A DNA stretch of 64,000 nt from Brachycybe producta (lineage: Eukaryota > Arthropoda > Diplopoda > Playtdesmida > Andrognathidae): positions 1,997,778-2,061,777 of the forward strand of contig JAUPFP010000023.1 in NCBI GenBank assembly GCA_036925085.1, written 5' to 3'. Shown piece after piece: positions 25,813 through 38,402 of the stretch. Both the position numbers and the translations under genes were made by a program. Under the pieces are notes generated by a model, which was given only the letters and a program-made list of their open reading frames with translations, was not told the origin of the DNA and did no database searches. Each line of letters starts with the position of its first letter. The stretch's first letter is position 1.

Positions 25813-26156
25813 CATTGTTAAAGATTGCAAATTCAATATTCTAAGGCACAAATTAAAGACAGAAACTTAACACTTAAGCTTCAATTTGAGGCGCCGGAAC
25901 AACATTTCAACATAGAAAAAACCCTTTTTAATTCAACCGAGAGTCATGAATCCCAGTGTGGAACTCGTTACCCAATAGTATTGTTAACTACTTATCCACA
26001 TTTCAATAAGACAATATAATATATAGTAACGATAGATTTATCAGGCTGACTCCGTGGTAGAGCTCCTTGATCCTTTCCAGTGCAAATTATGTACTGTGGA
26101 TGATTAAATAAATATTATTTATTAATTATTCTCGAAGGAACCCTTCTTAGAGGATG

Positions 26157-26220
26157 TAAGTTGAAGTTCCAGTACAAAACAAAGTATATATACTTTGTTT
26201 TGTACTGGAACTTCAACTTA
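26157..26220. repeat. 64-base perfect palindrome
   Basis: The 32-base half beginning TAAGTTGAAGTTCCAGTACA is followed immediately by its exact reverse complement, with no spacer (central TATATA). It is long enough to extrude a cruciform and is probably the remnant of a foldback element. Confidence 0.9.
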
Positions 26221-28920
26221 AATCCATAGTCTCGTGAAAGTCGTTTCTTCTTCTTCTCCCTCCGATTAGACTCTTAATAAACGTTTACGATTAAATTCAC
26301 CCAAAAACGACTTCTCCCCCCCCTCCTCCCCCAAACCATGGGCAGTTTTGTAACTGAACATTTTTTTTTTAAAAAATAAATGATGATTCAGCATAGGAAA
26401 TAAAATACCCCCTACAACTACTACTTTGGACAGAACACAAATTTGCCATTTCTGTAAAACTGTAATGGCTATTCTAATTCAATCATGAGGACATTTCTGT
26501 TTTGAAAGAACAATAGTTTGACTTGCAAATGACACCACCACCACCACTACTACTTCATGAATGTGAAAATATTATTATTGGTACAACAATATACAAAAAG
26601 AGAGATAGAGAGAGCTAGCTAGCTTCCTACTCCTCCTACTCCTGTGTATATCTTTTGCAATGGGTTTCTCTTTCAGTGTATTTCACAGGCCACAATCATA
26701 AAGTTCAATTAATCTTCACTTCTTCCATTGTATCCTCTCCTCCACCCATTTATTTATTATTCCTCCTACTCTCGCCCCCCCTTTTTTTTCAAACCTCAAA
26801 AACCATCTAGAATTCATCAGCCAGATACAGATCGTCACTTCCCCTCCATCTTTCTCTCTTAATATAATATAAAAGATGCCGATATATGTTAGTAGAAAAA
26901 CTAGCTATTCAGGTAATTGCAGCTAGATTTGCTAAGATTTCTAGCAGAAATAGCTTATACGGGTTTTTAACTAACAAAATAGTATTTAATTCTTCTAAGA
27001 TTGCTACCTGGAAAAGTCCATAGTTGTTTTCGGCATACTCGGCATGTCTACTTACCCGCAAGACATTATCTTTAAAAAAAAAAATGGGGATCAAACTTTT
27101 AGCTCAAAACTACAGCTAAGATTTCTGAGTGAAACTAGTTGCATTCTCTGTAGAAAAAAAGCTATATTTTCTACCATATATCCATGTCCATGTATATAAC
27201 TGGTAAAACCCCCTTTTTTTCTAATTGTACCTAACCAATATATACTGTACTTTCATTATTTTCTCTTTTGCCATCGAACCCTTCAAAAACATTTTTTTCT
27301 TTCCTAATCGTAACTTTTTCTCTTCGCAAACTGATTAACATCCAATGATAAAATTAATCTTTGTTGGAAAAAGGAAAAGAATTTGGGATGAGACTTGATC
27401 ACACCGTGATCCCCAAAACTCCACCCATTTTCTGTCTCTCTCTCTCTTTTGTCCCTGAAGAGAGACAAATGGCCTTTAGGGTTTTTGTTTCAGATTCGAC
27501 TATCTTTTTTTTTTTCTCCCTCAAAATTAGAAATCTCTCGTTGTTGCGGTCAATTCGAACATAGAGAGAATATTTATAATGATATCCAAGGGATCGTTTT
27601 TGGGCAATCGTAAGCAATTTACCATTTACCACCACCACCACCCACTGTTTCAAACACACGTTTATATACAGTATATATATAATATATAACGGACATTTCT
27701 TGATTTTTGTCTTTTTATTTCAATCAAAATTAACTATTCGAGGGATTTGTTCTGATTTACAAATGTATGAATATTCAAATCAAATTGCCCCTTGAATACA
27801 GGCAATCACTGATTGCAGCAGATGAACCATCTCTACTCTTTTTCTAAAAGGGCTAAAGGGGCTTTTTCTTTCCATACTAAAAAGACGTAGGGATTACTTT
27901 TTTTTAGTCTCTTTTTATCCCTCCTTGGTTTGAAAACGTTGTTCCTGTCATTGTCATCATTATCATTATGTATCAAAAAAGCCGAGAACAAAATAGAAGA
28001 GAGAGAGAGAGATTTTTAACCTCCTCCTCAGGTCTTTGTGATTATCTTAAAATATAAAAATGATCTCAAGGGGCCGCTAAATAGTTTTGCAAATCAAGTA
28101 TTTCATTCAGTAATTCAGATAAACGAAGTAAAGAATAGAAAATGAGGTTGAAAATTAAAAAAAAAAAACTGAAACCACTAAAGTCATATTAAGAGTAGAA
28201 CGGATGAGATCCGTTTGTTGATTTTTATCACCGATTTTACATGTCTGCAGAGAGAATATTGTTTTTATGATAATATTATCCAACGTCTGCCGCTGTTCTT
28301 CCTTCAAATTGTCAATTTTATTTGCAAATTGTTAATATTGTCGTCGAAACCATTTTTTAAAAATTAGTTTGTGCTCAATTTTAAGTTTTTTAATCTTTAA
28401 AAGTATAAGTGCTGTGCTTCACATGGGCCATTTTGTGGCGCCGCCATGAAATGGTCGTTTGTACGACCACCGCCACCAGTTTATTTTTATTCATCACAGT
28501 GGCCATGAGTGGGTGAGTCTGGCCACATGTAGCGCGACCACTGCCAGCTTGTCAGTGATGATCAAGGTCATAACAATGAGCCGCACCGACTGCAGACCCT
28601 TGTTTTCAATGGTGGTGTGCATGACGCAAACCGCGTCAACCACTTTGTGGCACCAAAAAAACGTAGCGTCATAATGTGGTCTGTGTAAAGATGGCCTTAA
28701 GTGAACCAAAACTGCCATAAAATGTTTATTTTTAAAGATAGCATCTTAAAAAAATGATAATATTTTCAACATAACTCTGGTTACTAATTAATAAAATGTT
28801 AATTTTCATGTTTTATACTTGAAAACGAGGGTCCAAATTTCATTTTATATTATTTTTATTATTATTGTTGTTAATGTTTGTAATTAATGTATTGGTCTTT
28901 TCATTTTTCTCTTCGTTTAG

Positions 28921-31900
28921 AACAAGTTTCTTCCAATCATCGTTTGGACAGTGGATTGTTTCTGAAATGTCCTCATTGCAACAAGGCATTTCCAAGCATC
29001 CACACTTTTCGGGACCATCTAACTACCCAACATGGGATTTTAGGAATAGGAGGAGGAGGAGGAAGCGGCGGTAATAGTCACGTTAGTAGTGATCCATCGG
29101 GAGGAGGAGTAGGAGACCAACAGATCCATCAGGAGAGCAACGGTGGTGGTGGTCACTCCTGTAGTAAGTGTAGTGCCACTTTTCTACTTAAAGAACAGTT
29201 GGAAAAACATGAATTGCTCCATTCTCCAACAGCACAGCAAATAGTGGTAAGAAATTATTAATTAAAGCTGGTCACTGACGATCAATTTCGGCTTGACAAT
29301 CTTCCGATTTGCTCAGTCCATAAATTTATCGTGTGTTTGTTAGATTTTTGTTTATTGATCTTCAATGTTGATTTTAGAGTAGTCTGTTCAGCAAAACAAT
29401 CAACTTGTCCAGTAAGAACTGATCGTCTGTTCCCAGCTTAAAGCTGAGTACAGGCGATTTGAAGAAATGCCTAAGTTATTACACGTTCTAAGGCTTTTTA
29501 ATCCAAGCCACTCACTATACAGTTTTATTTAGTTCAGTCTGAAAATTGAAGTGGAATTCTGGCGTAGTAAATTGTTCAAGCTAAGATTGAATAAACGAAA
29601 TCCACAATAAACACGATCAATTCCGGCTTTGAAAAACCAAGATTGGCAAGCCAGAATTGACCGTCGGTACCCAGCTTCACACATTTTGTAGACGTGGCTC
29701 AACAGTTACAATTAGCCATGACTGGTGAGCCACATTAAAGTGAATAATCAATTAATTTTCTATATTTATGATTCCAAAAAAAAGGCGTGTAAAGTTTGTA
29801 ACAAAACGTTCGCCAACGTGTACCGACTTCAACGTCACATGATAAGCCATGATGAGAGTGCCGTACTACGCAAATTCAAGTGCCCAGAATGTGAAAAGGC
29901 CTTCAAATTCAAACATCACCTAAAAGAACACATTCGAATTCACAGCGGAGAAAAACCGTTTGCATGTCCCAACTGTGGAAAAAGATTTTCACATTCCGGC
30001 AGCTACAGTAGCCACATGACCAGTAAGAAATGTCTTGTGGTCAACCTGAAGATGCGTCGTGCCGATAAACCGGTTCGAAACGGAGGAGGCGGAAGTGGAG
30101 GCGGAGGAAGACGTAATGGACAAAACAATAGTTTCCCACTCATCTTGCCAAAAAGTGGCGAAGATGTCGTCGTCGGAACATCGATTGGTGCCACAGACCT
30201 CGGTTCTCCGACTTACCTTTCGTCGGCAGCCGCCGGTGCCTCCATCATTTCGGAACACTTTTCTTCGTTAGCGTATCCTCACCATAGTATTCAACAATTA
30301 CTTGCCCATCCGTTTCCACAACTTTCCATGCATCCTCTCCTTGCAAATGCTCACCACCATCATCATCATCATCCTTCTCTAACTGGATATGGACTTGCAG
30401 CCTCCAGTCTTGCTCAGCTTGAACAACACGACGTGTCTCCAACGTTACTGAACAATTTACGACGAGAGACACCACCACCACCAATTCCTATACCGCCTCT
30501 TGCTCCTCCTTCTCGCCCCCTTTCCAAGGAAGAGATTCCGGATGTAAAACCTAATCTGGCGTCCATTGGAACGGAACAACAGTTGTCCTCTTCAGCAGCA
30601 GACGAAAATATTCCAAAGAATACATCTAGTGAAAAAGCAACATCTTTATCTGCAAATGGTCATCTGAATGCTGTCAAACGTATATTGGAGACAGTCAATG
30701 CCACTGTATCCAAACAGCAGTTGGAAGCAAACATTACAAAGGTTAAGAATGGAACCGTTTTGGAAGAAAACAGTTCATCTCCACCAGCTCATCAAGGTTC
30801 CAACCAATCTCTGCCTCCTGGCTCTTCCGAAGAAGGTCAAGATGACGACGGAAAATCTTGCCGTTACTGCAAAGAAGAATTCGATAGTAAAACCGAATGT
30901 CGGCAACATGAACTCTATCTTTGCAGTGGTCGTGATTCGCCGCCGTTGATCAAAGAACCAGTTTTCAATGGAGCGTTTCGAATCAAGACTGAGGATGTTT
31001 CTCATGATGACTATACAGAAGGAGGAAGTCCGTCGTTTTGCCGTTTTTGCAGAGAGGTTTTCGACAGCAAAATCGACCTCCATCAACATGAACGCTACCT
31101 TTGCAAAGCGAACCGTGACATTCATCCGACATCACCTTACACGAGCAGTGGAGAAGAAGGTTTGGCCGATAGAATACGTGACCACAGTTGGCGACGAGAC
31201 CTCAAATCTATGATTAGAAGGAATAGCGAAGGAGAAGAAGAGGACAAAGATAATTTCACCATAAAGCCTAAGGTGGAGGTGGCGAGCGAGGAAGATGAAG
31301 AGGTGGTCGACGACGAAGGAGACGACGGTGGCGTTTTCTACACGAGAGACGATCAAGCAGACGACGAAATGATGATCGGTGGAGACGGAAGAAAAGTTCG
31401 AGTAAGGTCTCTCATCTCAGAGGAACAGCTGAAAATACTTCGTGCTCACTATAGCGTAGATCCTCGTCCGAAGAAAATGGAACTTCAGAGAATAAGCGAG
31501 GACATTGGTTTTCCTATGAGAGTAGTGCAAGTATGGTTTCAGAACATGCGTGCCAGAGATCGCAAGCGAGGACGTCCAGTCTACACTTCATATGCCACAG
31601 ACGACTCGGGACAGGGTGGAGGTGGTGGACCTCATCCCATTTCGCTAAAGACCGTCCCAGCAATAAATTCGTCGCCTTACGCTCCACTCCTTCCACCGTT
31701 CAACGGTGTCATTCCACTTCGCCTCCCCGTTTCAGCCTTCTACTCGAACACGTCATCTGGTGGAGCACAACAACAACAGTCAACGTTTCACTCCAGTTCG
31801 GTGAGTGCCACCAGTGGAGGCACTCTTAGAATCAATGGCGTTGCAACTTCTGCTGCAGCACCATTGTCTGTTCAACCTCTTAACCTAACCATCTCCAATC

Positions 31901-33278
31901 CCGACCCGGACCAACCCCTCGATCTTTCGTTCAAAGCAAAGGCTTCACCTAGTAATCAAAGTTCTTGTAGCAGTGGTTTACATCCTCGTCTGACGCCAAC
32001 ACTTCTAAGTGGTGGCATCAATTCGGATGGCGAGATTCTCAATCTCAGTCAGAGATCTTCCAGGACGTCGACGCCTTCGAAAGAAAGCAATAATAATGGA
32101 GCGGCAGGCAGTTTAGAGGGTGGTAGTGGTGGCGTTGGAGTATCAGTCCTAACTCTTGCCTTTGGAAACGAAACCTACGGCCACACGGGTCTCTCAAGGT
32201 TGACACCCGTCATCGATGCAATGTCTAAACACGACATGGTCCACACATCATCGCCTTCAGGGTCACCGTCTTCAGGATCTTTTGCAAAGCAACTCCACCT
32301 GCCGCACGCTCGTGATACTCATCATTTTGTCCTGAGACGGAACCATTCGAGTCCCGAGAATGCACTTATGGCCAAAGATCAAGCAATAAACAATTCGGTG
32401 GTCATGTATCACACGGACGGCGACGGATTGAAATACTCTCCTTTGTCACGAAAGTCTGGTCACAACCATCGTCATCATCATCATCATCACCATCATCTTT
32501 CGCGCACAATTTCCAGTCCGCCTCCGTTGCACATCGACCAATCTTCTAGTGAGACAGTCGATAGCACTGGCGTTACGTTCTGCCTCGACGAACGAGGATC
32601 ACCTTACGGCTGGGATGGAGATGATCAACTCGAGATAGACGAGTCATCGTCAACGAACCGAGACAAGCATTCCATTAAAGACTGGCGAAGGGCGAGTTAT
32701 TTTTCTGCACCTTATTCTCAAGTTCTAACTGTAGAGGTTTATCGTAAATTAACATCAATTTCTATTCTCTTAACAGTTGGAGACTGACGACGGTCACTTG
32801 GAGATCGACGATTCGAGTCCCGGCGAGGACGACCGTCCCTGCAAGAGACGGAAGTCCTGGAAACAACATCGTGTGGATGCAGAAGAAGGAATGTACGCTT
32901 GCGACCAATGTGAGAAGATGTTCAGTAAGCAGAGTTCGCTAGCAAGGCACAAGTATGAACACTCAGGTACAAAACGATTAGAATCTCTTCAAGACGACAT
33001 TTTTCCCCCCTTCTTTTCGAAGAAGAAACTAACGAAAATATAACCTTTTTTCTGTCTCTTTTTGGTTTTTTTATTAATACATAGGTCAGAGGCCACATAA
33101 ATGTGACGTCTGTAGTAAAGCTTTCAAACACAAGCACCATCTGACAGAACACAAACGGTTGCACAGTGGAGAGAAACCGTTCCAGTGTAAGAAGTGTTTG
33201 AAGCGGTTCTCGCATTCCGGCTCGTACAGCCAACACATGAACCATCGCTACAGTTATTGCAAGCCTTATCGAGAGTAG
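28921..33278 (+). CDS. zfh1: zfh1/ZEB zinc-finger homeobox transcription factor (5' end missing)
   Basis: A DNA-binding repressor of the zfh1/ZEB family, acting in the nucleus on CACCT-type sites. My exon model is 28,921-29,246, 29,785-32,736, 32,777-32,966 and 33,085-33,278, with consistent phases and GT-AG ends, about 1,219 residues visible. In order: two C2H2 fingers (from about 28,969 and 29,160); three clustered fingers (29,788, 29,881 and 29,965; the last is CCHC-like); two atypical C-x2-C fingers ending HE-x-YLC (30,859 and 31,039); an acidic stretch; a homeodomain (about 31,390-31,575) with WFQNMRA; a CtBP motif PLDLS (about 31,916); and three C-terminal fingers (32,900, 33,106 and 33,187). 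His and Gly-Ser runs fill the linkers. The extra third and mid-protein fingers fit invertebrate zfh1 better than vertebrate ZEB. The first visible exon starts in phase 1, so an upstream exon exists that I cannot find. The end of exon 2 is uncertain: three in-phase donors lie between 32,718 and 32,738. Identity is very secure. Confidence 0.93.
29262..29678. repeat. Two abutting MITEs in a zfh1 intron
   Basis: The outer ends are AAGCTGGTCACTGACGATCA and the reverse complement of a GACCGTCGGTACCCAGCTT-type end. A mirrored GATCGTCTGTTCCCAGCTT sits in the middle (about 29,424-29,442), next to AAGCTGAGTACAGGCGAT. This reads best as two elements of one family, about 180 and 240 bp, lying head to tail. 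They occupy most of the 538-bp intron. Confidence 0.7.
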
Positions 33279-33975
33279 AGGATGATGATGATGCTGACGA
33301 TACGAGAAGAAGTCTTTGACTGTGTGATGTGAACGTAACCACTGCCCCCCGTTTCCCCTCTGATCCCTCAAAACTCCCCAACCTTTCTCCGTGTGTTCGA
33401 GGAGGAAGGAAAGAATGGAGAGAGATGCAAGTGTGCTGAAAAACGAGAAGTTACGAACTCTAAAGAAGGCCTTTTTTTTTTCTTTGCAAAAGACTACGAC
33501 TAAATGCTCACTGTGAATGTATTCGAAAGAAAACGAGACAAGAAACTTAACATGTGACCAAAGAAACAACAACCAAAAAATGATTCTAGTGATTTTTAAA
33601 AATGTTCAACCAAAAAAAAAAAATGAAGACATTTATTACTGTGCTCCCACCATCTTAATCCCGTCTCTTGTTGGCCCATTTGGGCCCAATTTCCCTTCTT
33701 CCCTTTTACCAATGTGTTTATAATATTTAGGGACTGCAACCAAACGAACTGGTCAAATGTTGCCTCGTTGCTTTGCAACAGTTGCCACACTCTTGTCTCT
33801 CGACTCTCCGTATGATGATTGACTTTTGTCACTGGACAACCAACTATGCAACACTTTGAGCATTGTTTGTCGTGACGTCATCATTTTAAAAGAGTGGACA
33901 ACTGTTGGAGGCTATTTTTTTGTATGATGGCACCACCAGTTTGCTTTGAGAAGAAAAAAAAGCAGCCTTAATAAA
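33279..33975 (+). other. zfh1 3' untranslated region and likely poly(A) signal
   Basis: After the TAG stop the sequence is non-coding. The first clear AATAAA is at 33,970-33,975, about 690 bases downstream and ahead of a T-rich tract. I infer transcript end soon after it; no cDNA evidence is available. Confidence 0.5.
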
Positions 33976-34585
33976 GCAATTTAGTGGCCTTTTTCAAATA
34001 AGGTCCAAAAGAAGATTTAAAAAACAAAATAACAAATTCGGTTTTTAATCGTTAATTAGATAATTTTAGAAGAAAAAAAAATATGTGCAAGAAATATATT
34101 TAAAGAAAAGCAGATTTAAAAAAAAATTGAAAAATGTACAAATATAATTAATTATAGCATTTTTTTGAACCAAAGAAATTCTTTTCATCCCAATTTTTCA
34201 ATCTAAAAATAATCTTAAAAAATATACAAATTTAAATGTGTCCCATTTTGTGGAAAAACTTTTAAAAAAAATACTCTTCCAATTTTGAACAACCAAAAAA
34301 AAAAAATATATATGTTATTATATAAATTTTGAAAGTGCTGTTATAATAATATTTAGTGGTATAAAACAAATTTCAAAATCTCTTTTCTTCCTAAACATTT
34401 TTTAAGAAAAAGAAAATGTTTTTTTAAATATTAGAAAGACTGAAGTTTTTTTTATTAGAAATGAAAATCCTAGTCCTTATGAGGCTATTTGGCATGGATA
34501 AGTCGAAGGAAATAATCAGTAGATGGTGTCAGCATCTACATTAATACATTTTTTTTCCCCTATATATAAAAAGCCGAGATTACGA
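33976..34585. other. AT-rich non-coding DNA
   Basis: Very AT-rich, with poly-A runs and a short TA tract near 34,309. No gene or repeat is recognised. Confidence 0.6.
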
Positions 34586-35008
34586 TGATGCAATATCTGG
34601 TATAGCCGTTTATAACACGGTGTGTTGTATGGTTTTCGTTTACATTCCTCTCTTTTCAAACGCATCTTTCAAACATAATTTAAAGTGCAATAAGCACCTC
34701 TAATATACTGTGAATCCACTGATATTTATGGGTTCCTTTCTATTTTTCAAAATAATTCTGAAAATAGCCTACACATTCATCTATGGAAAAAGGAGCATGT
34801 AGGCAGGCTATTTTCAAACTTTCTTTAAAAATAGAAGGAATTATAACTAAGCTTTTTGCAAACCTATCAGTGGATTCACACAATATTGTGAGTGCTTATT
34901 GGCACTTTATAAATTAGGTTTCAAAAATAACTGTAGCCAAAAAGAAAGGCTATAAACAAAAACCAAAAACAAACCACGTTAAACGGCTATACAGGAAAAT
35001 TGCATCAC
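34586..35008. repeat. Foldback element, family K copy 1 (about 420 bp)
   Basis: The left end GATGCAATATCTGGTATAGC faces the right end GGCTATACAGGAAAATTGCA. The arms continue through AAAGTGCAATAAGCACC and GTGAATCCACTGATA, both mirrored on the right. The centre folds on GAAAATAGCCTACA-type words. It lies 3' of zfh1 and has no coding capacity. Confidence 0.8.
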
Positions 35009-35699
35009 ACTCATTTTCTTCATGCTGATAGCCTCTTAATTCCTCTCGTTCCCGTTGCCACCGTCGTTCCGAAATCCCTTTCTTAAATTTTCAATTTATC
35101 CCCTCTTTTTCAAAGTCAAAACTATTTTAAAAGAATTAATTCGTTTATATAAATATATATTTATAGTCACACAAACACAATTAGGAGACAGAAGTCTTTT
35201 TTCCTATATTTATGAACGATTCAAAAACGTGAAAATGATTTTTTTTACAGAAAACGATGTGTAAGATCCATTTTTTGATGGTTATGTAAAAAAAAGGGAA
35301 AACACACTCCAAAAATTGATATTCTTCCATATGAGAGACAGATTTTGAAACTAGAATATGAAAATGATGCTCTAAGTATTAATAAATACAGTTATGTCTC
35401 TAAATTTCTAACGCCCTCAATCTATTACCAAAGTAGTACTGTCCATTCACTGATGGATTCACATAATCAAATTTGGATTTCCTATTTTAAACATAGAAAC
35501 GAACTTATTCGTCTACAGAAATTTGCATGTAGTGTTCAGAATTTCTTTTAAAAAATAGAAATTATCATAACTATGTAATAACCCGCACACGGGCGTTACA
35601 AACTTATCGTCCACAAACTCCGGACTCTCCTTCCGGAGGCGGGCAACGTACCGCGGTCCGTGCCCCGCTTGAATAACACAAAAACAAAACGGATACCGG
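35009..35699. other. Non-coding stretch with a GC-rich island
   Basis: Mostly AT-rich. Parts of a second family K copy may start near 35,445 (CACTGATGGATTCACATAAT). An out-of-place GC-rich segment (about 35,582-35,680, with CCGCACACGGGCG and CGTACCGCGGTCCGTGCCCC) interrupts it, possibly another insertion. No gene. Confidence 0.5.
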
Positions 35700-35857
35700 T
35701 TTTGCAAAAGTATCAATGGATTCACAGTATATTTCAGTACTTATTGCACTTTAAATTACGTTTCAAAAATATGCGAAAAGAGAGAATCTTAAACGAAAAA
35801 CCTAACACACACACACACCATTGTTAACCAGCTATTATACCAGGTATTGCATCATAC
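35700..35857. repeat. Foldback family K, right arm of a second copy
   Basis: Matches the right arm of 34,586-35,008: ATCAATGGATTCACAGTATA, then CTTATTGCACTTTAAATTAC, ending CAGGTATTGCATCA. The left arm is only partly recognisable, at about 35,445-35,545. Confidence 0.65.
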
Positions 35858-36116
35858 TGATTTTATTGTGATATGTTAACAAATTAACTTATATTTCAAA
35901 TGCATCTCTGCATTTGAAACACAAGTTGTCACAGTTTCTAAGATATTCAATTTTAAATACTTGAGTGTGTCATCCAAAAATATACTCTTGATAATAATTA
36001 ATGAGACATTGATTGGGGGCGTTGGTTTTATATGTCAGACATACTGTAGGCTATGACGAGATTGGTTCAAAATACTCATAATGCATCAAATATATATTAA
36101 TTAATATCTCTCATTT

Positions 36117-36157
<41 letters not shown>

Positions 36158-37189
36158 CCCATCTTTGAGGTCATTTCTCAACCCAACAAAACTCACCTTA
36201 AAAAAGCCAAAGACAAAAAATAGTCAAAATAAATTTCTTTTTTTTTGTATATAAATTCATTAATGTAGTAATAGGAAATAATTGGATAAAAGTGGTTTAA
36301 TCGAAAAGCAAGCAAGTTGTTCTCGCAAAAGAGTGGATTTTCTTAACCAACTTTTTTATACATGAGAACCACACACTTTGGTTTATCGGTTTTAGAGATT
36401 TTAAAAAATCCTCATCCGAAATTCCTATTCCTAGAGATTTATATTAACGAACAAAGACACACACACATATATATTAATTATATAATGCTTCCATGATTTG
36501 TGATTTATTATTGCCTGATCAGCCATTGTTGTTTTATTCAATTTCACTGAAATTCAGGCTGCTTTTTGTTTTGTTTTTTTGATACGTCAAATTTAACTTT
36601 TTAACTAAGTATACTCAATTATTAATGGTTCCTTTATTTTGCTGAGTTTTTGTTTTTCTCGTTCATTTTTTTTAAATGAACGTTGTTTTAATTTCAAAAC
36701 ATTGCTTTTTTAATTTAACTTTTAAAATACGTGGTATTATAAGCTTTAAAATAATTTTAATTAAGACGAGATATGTGCCAAAAAAAGGGGGAAAAGTTTA
36801 GATATTTTTATTTTCTTCCTTTTTCTTTGTATAAAAAATTTAATATTTTGAAGCTAGTTTTTTTCAAACCAAAGATGCTTTTTTTTTAGAAATGAGAAAA
36901 AAAGCAACATTTTTCAATCGTTTGTGCCAATATCATTATTATTATTATTATTATTAATTATAATAGAAATAATACTCCTTTTGTTTCATTTTTTTTTCAT
37001 ATAAAGTTATATAATTTTTTAATGTACATTTATTGGTTAATTTTTTTTTGTCTGTATTATATGCATATTGCATTACCATTGAGATTTTTTAGATCAAATG
37101 TTACTACTAATTTTTTTTTTAAAAAAAAGTGAATAAATTAAAAAAGTGTGTGTGCCAAAAATAAACAAAATACACAAAAAAGTTCTTCC
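35858..37189. other. AT-rich non-coding DNA
   Basis: Contains (CT)n at about 36,123-36,153 and (ATT)n at about 36,935-36,955. No gene recognised. Confidence 0.6.
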
Positions 37190-37812
37190 TCCAGCTGATT
37201 ATCGAACTCCGGATATATTCTGTTTTTCAGAAGAGCAACACGAAACAGAAAATGGAAAAGTTTTTAAGAAACTAGAACGGGTATCTGAACCATTTAATAG
37301 TATTTTGCACGTTTTTTTAAAAAAAATATTAATATGAAATTGTTTTCAAAACTAGAATAGTAAAAATATTATACTAAAAGTTTTTTTCATAGTAATTATC
37401 TTTTTTTTTTAAAAAAAAAAACATTTTATAGCAGTTTGAAAAGGACCCATTTTGGGGGGGGGGATTTTCCATTCACATTTCAAACTTGTTATAAAAAGTG
37501 TATTTTTAAAGATATTATTATCATGAAAGAAAAAAAAAACTTTCAGCACTATCACGAACTATTCTAGTTTATAAAAACACTTTAAATTTTATCTTTAATG
37601 TTTTTGCTGAAAAACGTTTGCTTTAAGAAAAATAAATTTTCTCAAAACATTCTGTTTTTTTTTCTCTGCGAATACAAAAAAAACATTTATAAAGCAAACT
37701 TTAAAGTGATTGAGCTAACCTTCTAGTTTCTAAAAAACACTTTCAATGTTCTCTTCATTTTGTTTCTTCAAAGACAGAATAATTAAAAGAGTTCGAGACG
37801 CGTTTACACCTT
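37190..37812. repeat. MITE family B, composite copy
   Basis: The left core (AAGAAACTAGAACGGGTATC at about 37,268) and the complete right end (CTTCTAGTTTCTAAAAAACA, then TCTTCATTTTGTTTCTTC, then GAGTTCGAGACGCGTTTACA) frame an interior. The interior holds two more partial cores, at about 37,345 and 37,558. The outer end mirrors the left end of 20,572. It is probably two or more copies merged. Confidence 0.6.
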
Positions 37813-38402
37813 AAAACCACCTCTTAACGTTGTTTTGGTCGTGACAGATTTTTTTTTCTCTACGTGTAAAATGTAAAAAAAAAACACGACAAAATAAGAA
37901 GAGAGAAAGAGTTGAAAAAAAAAAGACCTCTTTGATTAATTGTACCTTTTTTTTATAAATATACTTTTAAAACTTTCTTTAAAGATGCCTTATTTTTTTA
38001 AAATATAGGAAACTTAAGATTTTTCCAAACCACAGTTTAGAAGAGATAACACTTTTGAATTTTTAGATTGTTCTTCTATAGATATTTCACTCAAAATTGA
38101 AACTCATTTTTACAAATGTCAAAATAAATTGTTATGCAAAAAAAAAAAAAGATTTGCATCAAATGTAGGTTTTAGAGAGAAGAAAAAAAAAATTATCCAG
38201 CTTTTTTAAGAAGAAGCACAAAAAAATATGTCAATAAGAAATTGGAAAAGTTAGGTTAATAAACCAAGATTAATAAAATGTATGGATCTCTTTAAGTAAT
38301 TTTAATTTTATGTTGATATATTTTCATAAGTAGTTTCAAAAGTTAATGAAAATTAAACGTTTCAAATTTTAAGTTTAAAATGAAACTTCAATTTAAAACG
38401 TA
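37813..38402. other. AT-rich non-coding DNA
   Basis: Poly-A and poly-T rich. Nothing recognised. Confidence 0.6.

Larger units (their letters stand above)
23021..28920. other. Non-coding stretch upstream of the visible zfh1 exons
   Basis: No exon could be supported. It contains (CT)n at about 24,034-24,084, (GA)n at about 25,051-25,086, a family I copy at about 25,597-25,812, a 64-base palindrome (26,157-26,220), and a loosely inverted segment with GTGGCGCC words at about 28,406-28,700. The 5' exons of zfh1 must lie further upstream or be too short for me to recognise. This stretch may therefore be intron. Confidence 0.5.

Noticed and set aside
28459-28718. Two overlapping frames just upstream of the visible zfh1 exons
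   Set aside because: They sit in a segment with inverted GTGGCGCC/GGTGCCAC-like words and do not resemble the ZEB N-terminus. I could not confirm matching termini, so I also did not call it a MITE.
32922-33572. 216-codon antisense frame over the zfh1 end
   Set aside because: It mirrors the zinc-finger exons and 3' untranslated region and has no similarity of its own.
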